Shown here: positions 1 through 13,312 of the stretch, one piece after another
How positions within the stretch are numbered: the stretch's first letter is position 1
Layout: each line of letters starts with the position of its first letter
DNA from: Staphylotrichum longicolle
Lineage: Eukaryota > Ascomycota > Sordariomycetes > Sordariales > Chaetomiaceae
Length of the DNA stretch: 64,000 nt
Direction: 5' to 3'
NCBI GenBank assembly: GCA_019096155.1
Contig: JAHCVI010000001.1
Coordinates: 9,548,001 to 9,612,000, forward strand
Made by a program: the position numbers and the translations under genes
Notes under the pieces: generated by a model
Databases searched by the model: none
What the model saw: the letters and a program-made list of their open reading frames with translations, nothing else
What the model was told of the DNA's origin: nothing

Positions 1-64
1 AAACGGGGGTAATGGGAATATTTACACACGGGCCGAGACCCAAAAGAAAAGCTGGCCAAGCCTC

Positions 65-1166
65 TTACAACCGATCCAGCTTCCTCCGCAGGTTGCGCGT
101 CCTCTTCATCAGCTTCTTGTACTTCTTCTTCTTCATGCGCAACTTGCGCTGCCGTTTCACGCTGATGGCCTGCATGGTGCGGTCCTGCTGCCGGCGGGCC
201 TCGTCGTACCGCAGCTGGCGCCACGCCATGCGCTCCAGGAACGAGCGCGGCTGGTGGTGACCGTCGTCCTCGACCAGCTCCGGGCTGTGCGCCACCACCT
301 TGAACTGCCCGTTGGCATCGACCGTCTCCTCGATGGTCACCAGCGCCTTGTAAACGCGCGTCGGCTGCTCCGGCTCGGCCAGCTCCTCGGCGATGGCGTT
401 GCTGGCGGCCTCGGCGTCCACCTCGGTCGCCTCGGCGAGCGGCTCGGGGGCCGGCGGCGGGGCGTAGGGCAGATACTGGCCCGACAGGGGGTTGAGCTGG
501 ATGTGGAGGTTGGTCTCGGAGCCGTCGGCGTGCTTCAGGCTGAGCTTGGCAGTCCCGTCCTCGGCGTCTTGGGCGTCGTGCGACTGCTGCTTGTCTCCGT
601 TGGCAATGCTCATCCTCGACAGGGGCTCCTCCAGGTCATGTACCGTTTGTGATAGCGTCGAGAGCACATCGGCCACGCGGTTGTTTCGGGTTCGCGGGGC
701 AAAAATCTGGGCAAACGAGTCGTCCGACACCGTCTTGGGCATGAGCTGCGTCACCGAGATGGGCCGGTGGAGGGCGAAAAATGTGGACAAGGCGAGCCCT
801 GGGCACTGTCAGTAAAGATGGTGTGCCTTGGGGGCAAATATGGTAGTCAGGAAGAAACACACCTTCGTCCCCAATATGTCTAGTGCTGGGAACGCTGGGC
901 GGTTGCGGTGCTGCTCCCTTCGCTGAGCCCTTGGTCTTTTCTGTCTTTGCTCGTGACGCGGGCACCGGACGAGCGGCAAAGTCTCGGGAGCCATCGTCCG
1001 GGCTCGAGGGTTTTGAGGAGGAGTAGCGGCGCTGGTGGAAGCCTCTCGGCTGGTATGGCAGGCCGTAGGCGGCGGCGGCGGCTCGCGGGGCGGACGAAGC
1101 CAGGGACGAAACGGCGTGCGACTGAGGTGCCGCGGTCACGACTCGGCGGACGGATGAGGGCAGCAT
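65..1166 (-). CDS. Mitochondrial small-subunit ribosomal protein mS38 (Cox24/AURKAIP1 family)
   Basis: Two exons, 1166..863 and 798..65, give about 345 residues. The 64-nt intron (799..862) has a GTGTGT donor, a CTGAC branch and a CCCAG acceptor, and it joins the two frames in phase 1. The N-terminus (MLPSSVRRVV, then GFHQRRYSSS) is rich in Arg, Ser and Ala and lacks acidic residues, as in a mitochondrial presequence. The last ~35 residues are extremely basic (KRQRKLRMKKKKYKKLMKRT..LRRKLDRL). This is the hallmark of the mS38 C-terminal domain, which threads into the mitoribosomal small subunit at the decoding centre; yeast Cox24 was first linked to COX1 mRNA processing. The middle is low-complexity and family-typical only in general character. 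I chose the ATG at 1166 because it begins the presequence-like stretch. Identification rests mainly on the C-terminal block. Confidence 0.78.
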
Positions 1167-2680
1167 GGTGATCAATGCCGCCTCGGGGCGGAGCAGCACA
1201 GGCTAGGCTATGCGCACGTCTCGTTGGGAGGATCGTAGGGAGTGTCCCAGTGGTGCTTGCGGCGTGCAAGCCGGCAACGACGTCGCGATGGTGGTGGTTG
1301 GAGGTCACCCGTCACTCAGGTTGGTCGCCTCGCCAGACTTCGCTTGGTTGAAGTCCTTGTTGGCCGTTTTCGCCCGCGCTAAAATGGATCGCCCGGGGCT
1401 TGGCAAGGGTACGTACTGCCGCAGATGGTCTGTGCGTCGTCAAGATGGCTCTGCTGTGCCGAGTGGAGAGAATGTCGTCGAAATCAACAAACTGAACAGC
1501 GAACACAGCACGACTTGAAGAGCAAAACCTCGGACAAAGGAACCCACCCTGTTGATTTAGATTTGTCTTATATCCCTCAATTCACCGCTGCCGACCACTT
1601 TGCCCCAGTAATGACCCCGTCACGTGGCGCGGAGATGCGTAGACTCACCGACCCCGTTTCAGTCGCGCCATTGCCAAGAAGCACCCAACCTCGACCCGGG
1701 GCCACGATGCACACTGCCGCCCCTCATTTGACTCCCGGCATCAGAAGGCGGGGACATAATCCAGCCTCAACCGATCTCTCTGTGGTAAGGGGATGGTGCT
1801 CTGCTTTGGATTGCCGTCGCATTTCCTTGCTGGCCACATTGAAACCTTGTCTTGCTCCGAGCCATTCGACCCCTCAGGACCACTGAAAACCACATCTTCT
1901 CGACCAAGCCCAACGGCCTTGCTCAGGGTGGTGCCTGGCCGGGTTGGTCACAGGCAGGCCCCCACCAACCCCGCCATCTGCGGGATCTCGCCCGCAATCC
2001 AGATAAGGCTTCCGGTACTCCCAGCCGTGACTCCTCTCCAGTCGTGTCCAGGGAGCGAATGGCAATCTCGTTTCTTGGCCATGTGGCGATAACCGCTTCT
2101 TGCTCGTTCGATCCCAGGCCGAGGTCTAAGAGACATGCCCTACCGGACTCATGGTCTGCCATACCGAGTACCGTTCACTCGACACAGGCAAGGTTGGTTA
2201 AGTTTACACACATTCTTCAGTTCTAAGAAAAGCACTCCACGTTATGGTAATCAACCATGGTTCCCAATCATGGCTGCAGCGGCATGCTGCCGGATCAGCT
2301 CTTCCTATCCATCGATTCCGGGCCCTCCCCGGATGACATCATGCGTTGCTGCAGGGTGCAGTGGGGACCATCCCGAGCTGTTCGGATAATGGCAAGCCGA
2401 AGCAAGATCACTGGCTGCCATCGCATCACAGGTACTGGCTGTCGGGATTCGATCAAGCCGCATGTGCCTCAGACTTAGCAGTGGGAACATCAAGCTATTC
2501 AACCACAAGAGCCTGCGCCTCCGACATTTGAGGACTTGGTGGTGTTGGGGTTACCTTCAGGTCTGCTAGACAAGAGAATGAGAATGACCCGGCGCAGAAC
2601 TCTACCAGACAACGCGAAGTGGATGAGCTTTTGACTTCACAGCGTCCACGATCATTGACATCCCCAGTTGGTCCCTTCGA
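1167..2680. other. Intergenic, no gene recognised
   Basis: The interval lies between the 5' end of the mS38 gene and the 3' end of the GH36 gene. Open frames here are short, overlap on both strands and lack family motifs or paired splice signals. The first few hundred bases presumably hold the mS38 promoter. Confidence 0.6.
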
Positions 2681-5675
2681 CTATTTCTTCTCCAAGGCAA
2701 AGTAGACCTTGACTTCCACCTCGTTCGACCATCCACTCTCAAGCCTCATCTCCGTCCATGCCGTCTCAATGTCCACATCAAGAACGTGTCTGTCTTGCTT
2801 GTTCACCGCGACAGTGTGAGGCGGGATTGGCTGTCCCTGGATGGTCACCATAAAGTCATCCTCGATAGACAGCTCGGGGAGAACCGAGATGTAGATGCCT
2901 GCCCTGAACGTCAGCACCCACGTCCACTTTCACAACATGTAGTGACACAACTTACCCAGCACCCCCAACGCCTTCAGCGTCGCATCAACCATCATCCTCC
3001 CATTCTCCCTCACCTCAAACACCGTCCTCAACACCGCCGCGCACCCCGTCATCTTGCCCACCAGCCCCAGATTCGCAAGCAGCACCTCCCCCCTCGTCCC
3101 GGACTCCACCGCATGCAGCGGGTACGCGCACAGCACATCATACCCCTTCACCCCGAGCCGACCACCACCGCCGCCCCGGGCCTCCCCGCCTCCATCGGCG
3201 GCGTCACCCGCCCCGTCCCATGCGCCCTCACCACATACCGCCTGCCGCCGCCGCCCTCCACGACGACCCCGGGAAACCTCCCCAGCGGCACGACCTCCAC
3301 CACCCCCTCCCCGCCCACGTTGAACACCCCCATGATCCCCGTCCCCTCGGCCGCCCGGCCGTGGTACGCCCCGGCCTTCAACACCGCGCCGCGCTCTTCG
3401 TAGCCGACGTAGGCATCCAGCGCGCGCGCGCCGACGCTCGGCCGGAACACGACCGTCTTGCGGCCCCGCGGCGAGACGCCCGTGACCTGGCGCAGGAGGC
3501 CCAGGTCGTGGGCGCCGGGCGGGTCGGTGACGTAGAGCGGCCCGCCGCTGACGCAGCGCGCGGCGGCGTGGAAGCCGGCCCAGGGGTGGGCCGTCTGGAA
3601 CATGTCCCAGTCCGGGAGGGTGTTGAGGTGGGAGGTGAGGAGGGAGGCGTGGGCGTTGGCGAAGACGTGCCAGGGTTCTGTGGGCAAGAGTTTGTTTAGT
3701 TTTGTTAGTCTGAGTTTGGGGGGGGAGGGGCGAAGGGTGGTTTTTGGGCCCGGGGGCGAGGGGGGGGAAAAGGGGGAAGGGATTTGACTTACGGGCTTCG
3801 GGGACGTCGGGGAAGAAATCGTCCGAGTTGCGGCAGACGACGGCGGGACGGTTGGTCGGGAGCTGCGAGTGAAAGATGATGGGGGGCGCCAGCGACATGC
3901 ACGAGATGGCGCGGCCGGCAAAGTGGCGGAGGGAGGCGAGCGTCCAGGCGTCGAGGTACGGTTTGGTGAGTGTGCGGCGGGTGGCCGGCGAGGTCCAGGT
4001 GTCGATCATGTACTGGCCGTCGGTCTTGACGCCGTCGATGCCGGCGTCAGAGAGGAAACGGTAAAAGTCGTTGTAAAAAGCTTGAACATCCTCTTGGGCA
4101 ACAAGCGTCATCTGGCCGTCGATGGGGAGCTGGCTCTTCTCGGCGTCGTCGCGGGTAACCTGGACCGTTTTATATCGCTTGGCTAGGGGCCCGGATGGCG
4201 CGAGCCCGGCCCAGTAGCCGAGCAGGGCATGCCAGACGGCAATGTGCTGGATATTCTTATGCTTTGAGCGGATGTCAGACACGAGCGCTTTGAGGCCCCG
4301 AGGAAAGGTCTTGGGTTCAGCCTCAAAGTCGTTCCAGCCCTGCTGCCACTGACCATCACCTCGATAGTCAATGTCTTGCCAGTTGTCGTCAATGATCAAG
4401 TTTGAAATGCTAATTTTGTTCTCGGCAAGTGTGTCCAGCGCCTTCAGGACCTTCTCCTCCGTCAACTGCTGCCCGAGAGAGTTCCAGGTACCTGGTAACT
4501 GGTCAAAGTGTGTTCTCAGAGTTTGACCCAACTTGTCACTTACAGTATCCCAAGCCGTCGTACCAGTTTTCGTACCATTGTGGCTTAATGTCACTCTCGG
4601 GCTCAGGCTCGGCCACAGGTTGAGCTGCTCCAGCATTCGTTGCCGTAACAAGGGTACGGGCGTGGTACATGACAGCAGCGATCGCACCCTCAATACTGTC
4701 ACCAACAGCCACGATGACCGTCCCGAATGCGGCTTCGTCGTTGTCGTTCCGAATCTGAGTGGGCATCAGATCTGACCAAGAGTGGCTAAACGGCACAGGA
4801 AGCATAGCAAACATACGTGGAGTGTCAGATGCCCGGAGTCACCACTGCGGAAGAGGGTAGCAACGTTGTTGACACCACTCATTCCGAGGAGAACCATGTG
4901 TTTCCCACGAGGCGAGAGGAACGAGCAGAGCAGAGCATCCTTATCCAGCACAAAAGATGACTTTCCCTGTCTCGGGGCCAGCCATGGTGTCCAGGTCCTG
5001 ACCAAAGCAAACCATCTGCTGTCAGTCAGTATCTGACTGTCCAGCACAAAGAAAGAAGAGCGTGTGTTCAACTGCAGCTCTGAGCCATTGTTGACCTTAC
5101 CTGAGAAAACGGCCCCATGGAATGCCCAACGGAACCTCAGCAAATGCTGACTTGTCGTCGGTGGCTCTCTCCACTCCAGCCTCAACGGACCAAAGCCGCG
5201 TCCCAGGGGACTGACTCATATGGCCCCTCCACTTGAGATCTGGGTTTAGATCTTGGATCAAGTCCGGCAGGTCCTCCGGGTCACTGTCCCGAGTTGGTTC
5301 CTGGTCGACCACCACAACACCATCATCCAAACCTTGCTCATTTTTGGCCCACAACCACTCAGAAGCATCTGGCCCGTGACGGTACTTGGCGGTGAATGTC
5401 AACAACGACTGAACGGTCAACTCGGCTGTGAAGTACAGCCTCGCCATGCCTCGGCTGGCCTCGTGTAAGTCGGTGGGGCGGGCATCTGGGGAACTGGGCA
5501 GGAGCTTCGTCTCGGACCATTCTCCCCCACTGTCCTCGGCATGCCAGAGAGCGACTTGCCATGCTGCTCCGGCAAGTTCACGGGGAACGTCAAGGACAGC
5601 ATGGACTGTGATGTTGGGTCCCCGGAGTGACGTGACCTGCCCAAGTGGGGGGTATGTTGCAATGAAGGCGGTCAT
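2681..5675 (-). CDS. GH36 raffinose-synthase/Sip1-type alpha-galactosidase, one frameshift
   Basis: Six exons: 5675..5101, 5018..4817, 4754..4544, 4491..3793, 3677..2956, 2898..2681. All introns are GT-AG (52-115 nt) with matching phases, and the product is about 875 residues. GH36 marks in order: GRFLSRWFALVR and TPWLAPRQG (beta-sandwich domain), YDGLGYCTWNSLG, LIIDDNWQ, the nucleophile motif GIDGVKTDGQ (Asp near 487) and the acid/base motif CRNSDDFFP (near 553). The family hydrolyses alpha-1,6-galactosides or transfers galactose. No signal peptide is evident, so a cytosolic enzyme is likely. Near 3150-3180 the frame ends in a stop after VTPPMEAGRPGAAVVVG, while the conserved continuation LGVKGYDVLCAYPLH sits in the next frame. 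One missing base in this G-rich stretch would restore a single ORF. The start at 5675 is the first ATG in frame (MTAFIATYPP). Confidence 0.85.
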
Positions 5676-6566
5676 TGTCTGGATAACAATTTGATGTTTC
5701 AATGGGGAACCTTGTGGTGAGGCAAAGAGTTTAGAGACAAACCCAAAATCGAGAGCGACAGTCGAGACACCAATGCAACATCAGGTCTTATACGCGTGGA
5801 CTGGAGATGCTTTGCTTCCTTGTACTTCGTAGCCCTGGGAAGCAGCCCCAAGAAACATCACCCCGGGTCGGCACTTGATTGGCGGGGTATTGTGGGTACA
5901 TGCACATTTGAATCCTTTGGCAGCTGGTGGTCGGGATGTTGAGAGGAGGATACTGGAGCTGTGGGCTCGGAGCTGCCTTCACCGGAGTTGAAAAGGCATC
6001 GTGCGAAATATGAGGCGCTCTGGAATGGGTCCCAAACCCACCAGGCTGCGAAAAGGGAGTGTGAGAGAGACGGTAGTTGCTGGGAATAACCTTCTTTCGA
6101 TATGCATCATTTGGCATTAGCACGTTCCTGCAGAAGCAGCACGCCGAATGAGTCGTCATGTCACATTCGGCATGACTCCCAATGGTGATGAAGACTGAAC
6201 AAGACTACACTGTTTCTGTTCGGTGACAATGAACTGCAGCTCCAAGCTGTCGTTTCAGGTCGTGAATGGAAGCTTCAGGCAAAGGGAAGCTGTGAGGGAG
6301 AAAAAAGCGGAGAGGGTGCGTGACCCAACCAATCGCAATGGTCGAATTTCCAAATGCCAAGGCAACGGGAGCCGGGCAGAGGGCAGCTGCGCCACGTGAC
6401 AGGAGCTTTCGCAGCCAGGTTTGGCCCGGGCGTTCCCGAGCTGGCCTTGGAAGTGAGGCAAAATTACGCTGCATACCGTAGTTTTTTGAAGCGAGGAGCC
6501 AGACCTTTGCCGTTCCCTTCAAACCACGCATTTTCCACACCCCCCTCCCCCTTCACATCCACCTCC
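5676..6566. promoter_or_regulatory. Divergent intergenic region between GH36 and MPP-beta genes
   Basis: An 891-bp gap separates two outward-facing start codons, so both promoters lie here. I see no coding potential. A CT-rich stretch (CCACACCCCCCTCCCCCTTCA, ending just before 6567) leads into the MPP-beta ATG, as is common upstream of fungal housekeeping genes. No specific factor site is claimed. Confidence 0.5.
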
Positions 6567-8277
6567 ATGGCGTCCCGGAGACTCGCTCTGAACCTCGCGC
6601 AGGGCCTTCGCGGCCGCGCTGGAGGGCTTTCGGTGCCGTTCAGGCGAGGCCTCGCAACACCGCACCACTCGCCCGCCATCAAGACCGAGACCACAACACT
6701 CAAGAATGGCCTGACCGTGAGCTCCCATCGGCACCCATTGGCCCTCCCCAACCCGTCGCTGACCCGCATCCTCCTCTCCAGGTTGCGACCCAGTACTCGC
6801 CCTATGCCCAGACCTCGACGGTCGGCATGTGGATCGATGCCGGCTCCCGCGCCGAGACCGACGAGACCAACGGCACCGCCCACTTCCTCGAGCATCTTGC
6901 CTTCAAGGTACGCTCCAGCTTCGCCCGCGAGCGTCGGAGCCCCAAAAAGATGGCCGAGAGCACCCGCTGACCGCATTGACTCGTCGCACAGGGCACCTCG
7001 AAGCGGACGCAGCAGCAGTTGGAGCTTGAGATTGAGAACATGGGCGCCCACCTGAACGCCTATACCTCGGTTCGTTTGAGCCTCAGACATCCGGGCCTTT
7101 CGTTCGGTCATCACTAACCCCGGGTCCAGCGCGAGAACACCGTCTACTTCGCCAAGGCCCTCAACGAGGACGTCCCCCAGTGCGTCGACATCCTGCAAGA
7201 CATTCTCCAGAACTCGAAGCTCGAGGAGTCGGCCATCGAGCGCGAGCGCGACGTCATCCTGCGCGAGTCGGAGGAGGTCGCGAAGCAGCTCGAGGAGGTC
7301 GTCTTCGACCACCTCCATGCCACTGCCTACCAGAAGCAGCCTCTCGGCCGCACCATCCTGGGCCCCGCCGAGAACATCCGCGACATCACCCGGACCGAGC
7401 TCAGCAACTACATCAAGAACAACTACACCGCTGACCGCATGGTCCTCGTCGGCGCTGGCGGTGTCCCCCACCAGCAGCTCGTCGAGATGGCCGACAAGTA
7501 CTTCTCCGGCCTGCCGTCCAAGGGCCCCGAGACCAGCGCCTACCTCCTGTCCAAGAAGAAGCCCGACTTCATCGGCTCTGACACCAGGATCCGCGACGAC
7601 ACCATCCCGACCGCCAACATCGCCATTGCCGTCGAGGGTGTCAGCTGGAACGACCCCGACTACTTCACCGCGCTGGTCACTCAGGCCATTGTCGGCAACT
7701 ACGACAAGGCCCTCGGCAACGCTTCCCACCAGGGCAGCAAGCTCAGCAACATCGTTCACCAGAACGGCCTGGCCAACAGCTACATGAGCTTCTCCACCAG
7801 CTACAGCGACACTGGGTAGGTTCTATTCGTCTGCCGGCAGTGTTGGTCTTTGCCGGTTCTTGATACATGTCCGCTAACGAATCGCCTAGTCTCTGGGGCA
7901 TCTACCTCGTGACCGACAAGCTCGAGAGCACCGACGACCTGGTGCACTTTGCCCTGCGCGAGTGGTCGCGCCTGTCGGGCAACGTCACCGAGGCCGAGGT
8001 CGAGCGCGCCAAGGCTCAGCTCAAGGCGTCCATCCTCCTGTCCCTGGACGGCACCACCGCCGTCGCCGAGGACATTGGCCGGCAGATCGTTACCACCGGC
8101 CGTCGGATGAGCCCCGGCGAGATTGAGCGCATCATCGACGCCATCACCGAGAAGGACGTCATGGACTTTGCCAACAGGAAACTTTGGGACCAGGACATCG
8201 CCATCTCCGCTGTCGGCAGCATCGAGGGTCTCTTTGACTACTCGAGAATCCGCGCCGACATGAGCAGGAACTTCTAA
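6567..8277 (+). CDS. Mitochondrial processing peptidase beta subunit
   Basis: Five exons: 6567..6716, 6782..6907, 6992..7069, 7130..7815, 7890..8277, encoding 475 residues, the usual length. Introns are 60-84 nt with branch sites such as GCTGAC and CACTAAC. The third donor (GTTCGT) is weak but phase-consistent. The presequence MASRRLALNLAQGLRG..RRGLAT is mitochondrial. The catalytic M16 zinc motif HFLEH lies at residues 84-88, with the distal Glu about 76 residues later in the ERERDVILRE block. The glycine-rich and C-terminal M16 domains are present and uninterrupted. The protein is the catalytic half of the matrix peptidase that removes presequences from imported precursors. In many fungi it also serves as core protein 1 of complex III, which could apply here. 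It is divergently arranged with the GH36 gene. Confidence 0.95.
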
Positions 8278-11200
8278 GCTTTTGGGTTAGAATGGGGGTA
8301 AAAGAGCGAGGTTTCTGTCTTGGCGAGGGAATGCGCGTGTGTGTGCGGAGCGAGAGGAGGGAGAACGAGAGGCGCCCGGGTTCAGTGTATTATAATCGGT
8401 GTTGCGTCCGAGCCCAACACATGAATGTACTGTAGCGGCGGGGCGGGTAGACATAGATCAATCGATCCTGCTTCTTTTGTTTAGACTGCGCCAGGCATGG
8501 TGTGATTTATGAACTAACTCGAGTGCATCAGGGGGCCGGGATGCCGACTCTGCGCTTGCCTGCAGCATGTTTTCATTGCTGCCATGAGTGCTCGGAGAAG
8601 AAACGGACATGCGTGTTAGCCCCCTTCCAACTGCTACGATTCTTCCACAGACGGGTAATTTGAGATAAGGTGTGAGTGTTGTGGCGGCAGTGGGTTCTTG
8701 TTTACTTGTCCCTTTCTCTTGCCGCAGCGAGGGTGAGGGCTCAGACGATTACAAAGACGACAACCAACTCCAGAGCACTGGCTACCTAGGTACCTACATC
8801 TGGCCCATCCACAAGCGCTTGTATGGCATCTGTAGATTTATTGAGTGTTCTCCCGGTTGTATCTGAGTCACCCATTCACTGCCTCTTTCGCTAATTTTCA
8901 TCCGCCCAGTTGCAAAGCAAGATACATTCCATGGCATGTCGTCTAGGTTCTTCGGATTCTTGCTCTCTACTCTGAACGTATGCTATAAATATAGACGAAA
9001 ACGATGGCGGGGGTTTCCTTTCTCTGTTGGAACTTGGACTATTCGCTCATGTTCTGGGCTCACCACGGTTTCTTCAGCAAAAAAGACAAGGAGCACCCCG
9101 CTCATAGCGACTTGCCTGAGGAAGTTGACCAGGAGGGGAGGGTTACCTCCGACGGGCGAGTGCTTGACGAATCAGGGAAGTCGGGTGTGAGCACTTGGTC
9201 TCGTAGTTGTAGCTGGACCCCTTCCCGTCGGAGCGGGGATGACATTCAATTGTGACAGCGTTTGCGTCAACATGACCAGGAAAGCTTTCTTTCTGTCTGT
9301 TGGGATGGAATTAGGGGATCGTCCCTCGGTCCCCTTGCCGCTCGGTCTGGGCCTTAGCTCAGCGAAGCTCAGCTGCTCGGGGCTCAGCTTGGGCGATACG
9401 AGGGATGAGTTTGGACTTCGGATGGAACTGCTTATGAGGTGTTTGTCGGGTTGACGTAACTGTCTCGAGAGCCTCAAAAGAGCTGTGGTTCAGCAATGGC
9501 AATGTCGGCCTGAGCAGGGGGGGGGAAACGTGCCGAGCTACCTTGCTGCTCGCCTTCCACTGACGCGCCCTCAGGTGATACCACTCAGCGTCAACGAGTT
9601 GAGTTGTTTTGTTTGAGCTTTCCCCTGCCGGTAATGTGTGTGCGACCCATAGCGTGTAGAGCGTTATGTATCCTGCTGTGTTACTAAGTGTTGTGGAAAA
9701 GAGCAAGGGTTGGTGGAACCGAGGCCAGAACTTTGAAGATGCTACTAAGCCAAAGGTCCTGATGGCTTGGACACAAAAGGCTTGACCATACCTACCTAGG
9801 TTTCTTACCATCCTACAGCTAGCGCTTTACGGAAAGTACCAGTGCAATAACACGGATATGAAGGTCCAGAGTTAGAACCGGAATGGAAGGTCAGACACGC
9901 TTAGCATGGGGGACCCCCGAATCTCTCGATATGGGGCAAACTCAAAAGACCCTGCAGGGACGGTGCGTCAGCCACAGACTGACGCAAGGCGGTGATCGGT
10001 TTTACGATGCCACTGGGCGAACCACTGATGAGGAAAGAGGTCTCGCAAGAGGGTCATGAGGACTGTGGTTGTCCAGACTGCGGCATTTGGCTGGGGTAAC
10101 ACTCAAGATGCAGGGCGGGAACAAGCGGCGGTGGAGGGGGGTGGTGAGTGGTGAGTGGTGAGTCGCCGTGGTGGTGTGATCATGGCGCACTGGCTTGGCA
10201 ACGTCTTGTCCATGGTGAACCTGGCATCTCCGGAAGCAACGGTTTCTCGATGCCGTAAGTGACGCGGGGAGGCCGACGCTGCCGGAGTCGCTCGCGTGAG
10301 CTTTGCATCACATCCCGCCCGGGCGGTGTTGATTCGGGGGTCGGGTTTGGGTCTCGGGGAGTGCAGAGGACAGCAACACAAAGGTCTGATGCCTTAGTTT
10401 TTTGTGTGCCGATGTTCGACATCAACGTATGATAGATTGACGTCGACAAGGACGCAAACTCCCCGACGAACGGAGATGGGTCGGGAGGGGTCAATGTGTG
10501 TACGGTGAACATCCTTTGGCCGGGGCATTCACGGTTGTTGTCCAAGTCGTGCGTCGTGGAGGGCATGGCATCTTTTCTTCACCCTTGGCGTCTCACAGAA
10601 ATGCTGGGCACGCTGAGGCACACCCGGGGCCTTACGGAGAGCGCCCGGGGCGGGTGGAGAAAGTTCGGCTGCGTCGGTGTGGAGAGGTGCCGGATTCTTC
10701 GGGCGTTGAGGTGTTGCTCAGCGAGCGAACTTGAAGGCGAGAGCGAACCCCGCCCCCGCTGTCCTGTCATTCTGGGGGTGGTCAGCTCCACAGCAGGGCT
10801 TCGCCATGCAGAGCTACCACTAGCTCTCCCCATAGGATCGAGCCACTCCATCTCTGTGTGTCGACGTTTTTGCCTCAAACTGGCGCTGACCGATGTGACA
10901 AATATTCAATTCCGATCTGAGGCCTTTTCCCGAGAGTCCCATCCACCGCCTCCCTCAGAAGCCTTGACGATCGCCACGCAAACCCCTGAGTGCCCGAAGC
11001 TGAGCTTGGAGGAAAACCCAGAACTAAGTATCATCCAATTGTCGGTGATCCTTACCGCAGGAATGCCATTGGGGCGACCAGGGCCGAAGACCTGCTTGGC
11101 CATCACCATCAACCCCAGCTCGACCTGGACGGCGACCCTGCAGACAAGGATTTTATTTCTTTCAAGGCCAGTCGCTGGCTGGGCTCAAAGCAGGCTTGTT

Positions 11201-13312
11201 CCAGACACATCATCACAACATGCAAGCCATGCCAAGGATCAGGTCGATCGCAGGACGCCTTGGCTTTTGTGGGACTCGATGGGAGTGTTGTTCTGCCATG
11301 CAGCCATCGGCTGCCGTGTGACCCCGCTGCACTCCCAACTCCAACAACAACAACACCATCCTTGGAGGGTGGATGTGCTGCGGTTCATCTGAACTCGTTA
11401 TCCGTTCAAATGCTTGCGATTTCCAGCCGCGCCAGAAGCTCCACAGTCAGAAACTTTGGCCAGATTTGGGCCTCTCGGAACACGCACAAGGCCCATGGTC
11501 AGCGGCTGCGGAGTTTCTATTGTGCATAATGTCATAGAGCATTGACGGGATGCTGTGGTGTCGATCGGGATCGGGGCCCTTACCCTACGCCCGTATCGGA
11601 GCGGGTCCTGATCTGTATCTTGGGTCCTGTTTGCATGACGACCGCATCTCGTGGGGGCAAGGCACATGTCAGCAGCGCTTAGAGTTTTCAGGTACCGCAG
11701 ACGCAAGGGTCCGAGAACGTTTACATTGGAGGCCTTTTTGTGTCTTTTGTGGTGTCGAGGAGGATAGCCATCGACTCTCGTCGCTGCCAGGGCTAGATCT
11801 AAGGGCAATTTCACAGATCTCAGGTCCACGATGGGGAGATCTCCGTCTTTTGTTTCTGTGCCACCCTCGGGACATAAATTCAGGCACGAAGCGCAGGGAG
11901 CAATTTGGAAGCTGATGCGGTTGGTGACCGGGTATTTCGCCGGCGGGTATTCCGTAACACATCCAAGATCAAACACGCGCTCCCCAAGCTCACTTAGATG
12001 CAGTTGTTCGTATTGTCCCAACCCCAATCCACTTTTGCGAATCGCGGTGGCTAGCGAGGTGGGAAACTGGGCATTACGGTCTTCTCCGTCTAATATCAGT
12101 ATCACCGATTCCACTCCGAGAGTTCTGCGGTACTTGCTCCCATCTGCCGTTGAGGTTTCAGGACACAAATGTTCCGTGATGCTTCCGGATCTGGTTAGAG
12201 GCGGGCATCCCGTTCTCGCTTCCAGCCAAGCCAATTTTCGCGCTGTCGCATCTCACCGCGCACTGCGTCAGTGTCATCTTGCTGAGCCGCCAAAGGGCCG
12301 AGAGCCATGTCAAGACATGCCCAGATTTGGACAGCAAAAAAAAAGCTCCTACATGAAAAGATGCCGGAATGTGAAGCATCTGCTGGGAACAAGAAAAATA
12401 CAAGAATGGAACGGCAAAGTTTCATCCTGCCTGGGCAAGCGACGCAGCCTTGCGGACCGGCAGCCCTGGAAACCTTATTCCTGGATAGCGCTGATGAGGT
12501 GAGCGGCGCGTGAGACACACCCTGGGGACCCTTGGGAGACGAACGGAATCACAACTCCCTTTGACACCAAAGTATCCATACCGATACCTTATCGCTTTTG
12601 TGAGTTGTCAGTCCTGCCTCGCTGCTGAATCATTGGTTGCGTGACCTCACGCGCTGCGTCTCTGGATGGGTTGCTCGCCGGGCCCCAGGCTGCGTCGGGG
12701 TGTGCTGAGCTGGGGCTGCCCAGCTTTCCGCAAAACCCACATGCCCAGCTGGGCAATCCCCTTGTCAATCCCGCTTGTTCCGGGCCCCTCCAAAATCCAG
12801 CCCCCCCTGCCACAGCCCAGCCCGTCCGTGCATGGGTTTGGAAGGACCCGCCCCACACGACGCCTGTTCCTTGCCTTCGCAACTCGACACATCAGCGATT
12901 CAATTCGACACAGCCCGCCTCCCCCACTCCTGCCGGTCCCAGTCTCAGACTGCCAGACAGCGCCGCCCCTAACAATTTTCCCTCACCATCCCCGGGCATT
13001 TCAACTTCCTTTGTCCCCTCCCATCCTTTTCTCCACTTTCTGAGCTCACTGCATCCGACCCTCTCGGCTCCGTCAACCCGTGTTTCCCAACCTTCCCCAG
13101 GGATTCACCTTCGACTCAATCCTGAACCGACGACCTTTGCATCGGGCGGGTTCTTCTGTTGCAATCTGGCAAAGAAGGCGCGCGTGTGTTTCGTTCAGCT
13201 GTGTTTTCCTTCCATGCTTGGGTATCGACTCGACGACCATTACCTCATGGACGCTCAGCTCCCATAGATCGTTTACTCGCTCGTCACCGAGTTTTACAGG
13301 CTCTCCGGCACG
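8278..13312. other. Gene-poor interval of about 5 kb
   Basis: It starts with the 3' flank of the MPP-beta gene and ends with a CT-rich leader (about 12900-13310) of the RING gene. The largest open frames (10496..11392 on +, 298 codons; 11398..12234 on -, 278 codons) have no domain, no compositional bias and no splice partner I could find. I see no tRNA, rRNA or transposon protein. The region may hold non-coding transcripts or long promoters, but nothing in the sequence proves it. Confidence 0.5.

Noticed and set aside
2930..3680. Arg/Gly-rich C-terminus in the long 591-codon frame of the GH36 locus
   Set aside because: Between 3677 and about 3165 this frame is a shadow; the real reading is the neighbouring frame with PWHVFANAH and YVVRAHGTGRV. 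It becomes real only after the frame break.
6464..7759. 431-codon open frame on - strand
   Set aside because: Antisense to the MPP-beta gene; no motifs.
10496..11392. 298-codon open frame on + strand
   Set aside because: No domain, signal or splice partner; amino-acid composition looks like translated non-coding sequence. Kept only as a low-interest candidate.
11398..12234. 278-codon open frame on - strand
   Set aside because: Same reasons; overlapping frames on the other strand are equally open.
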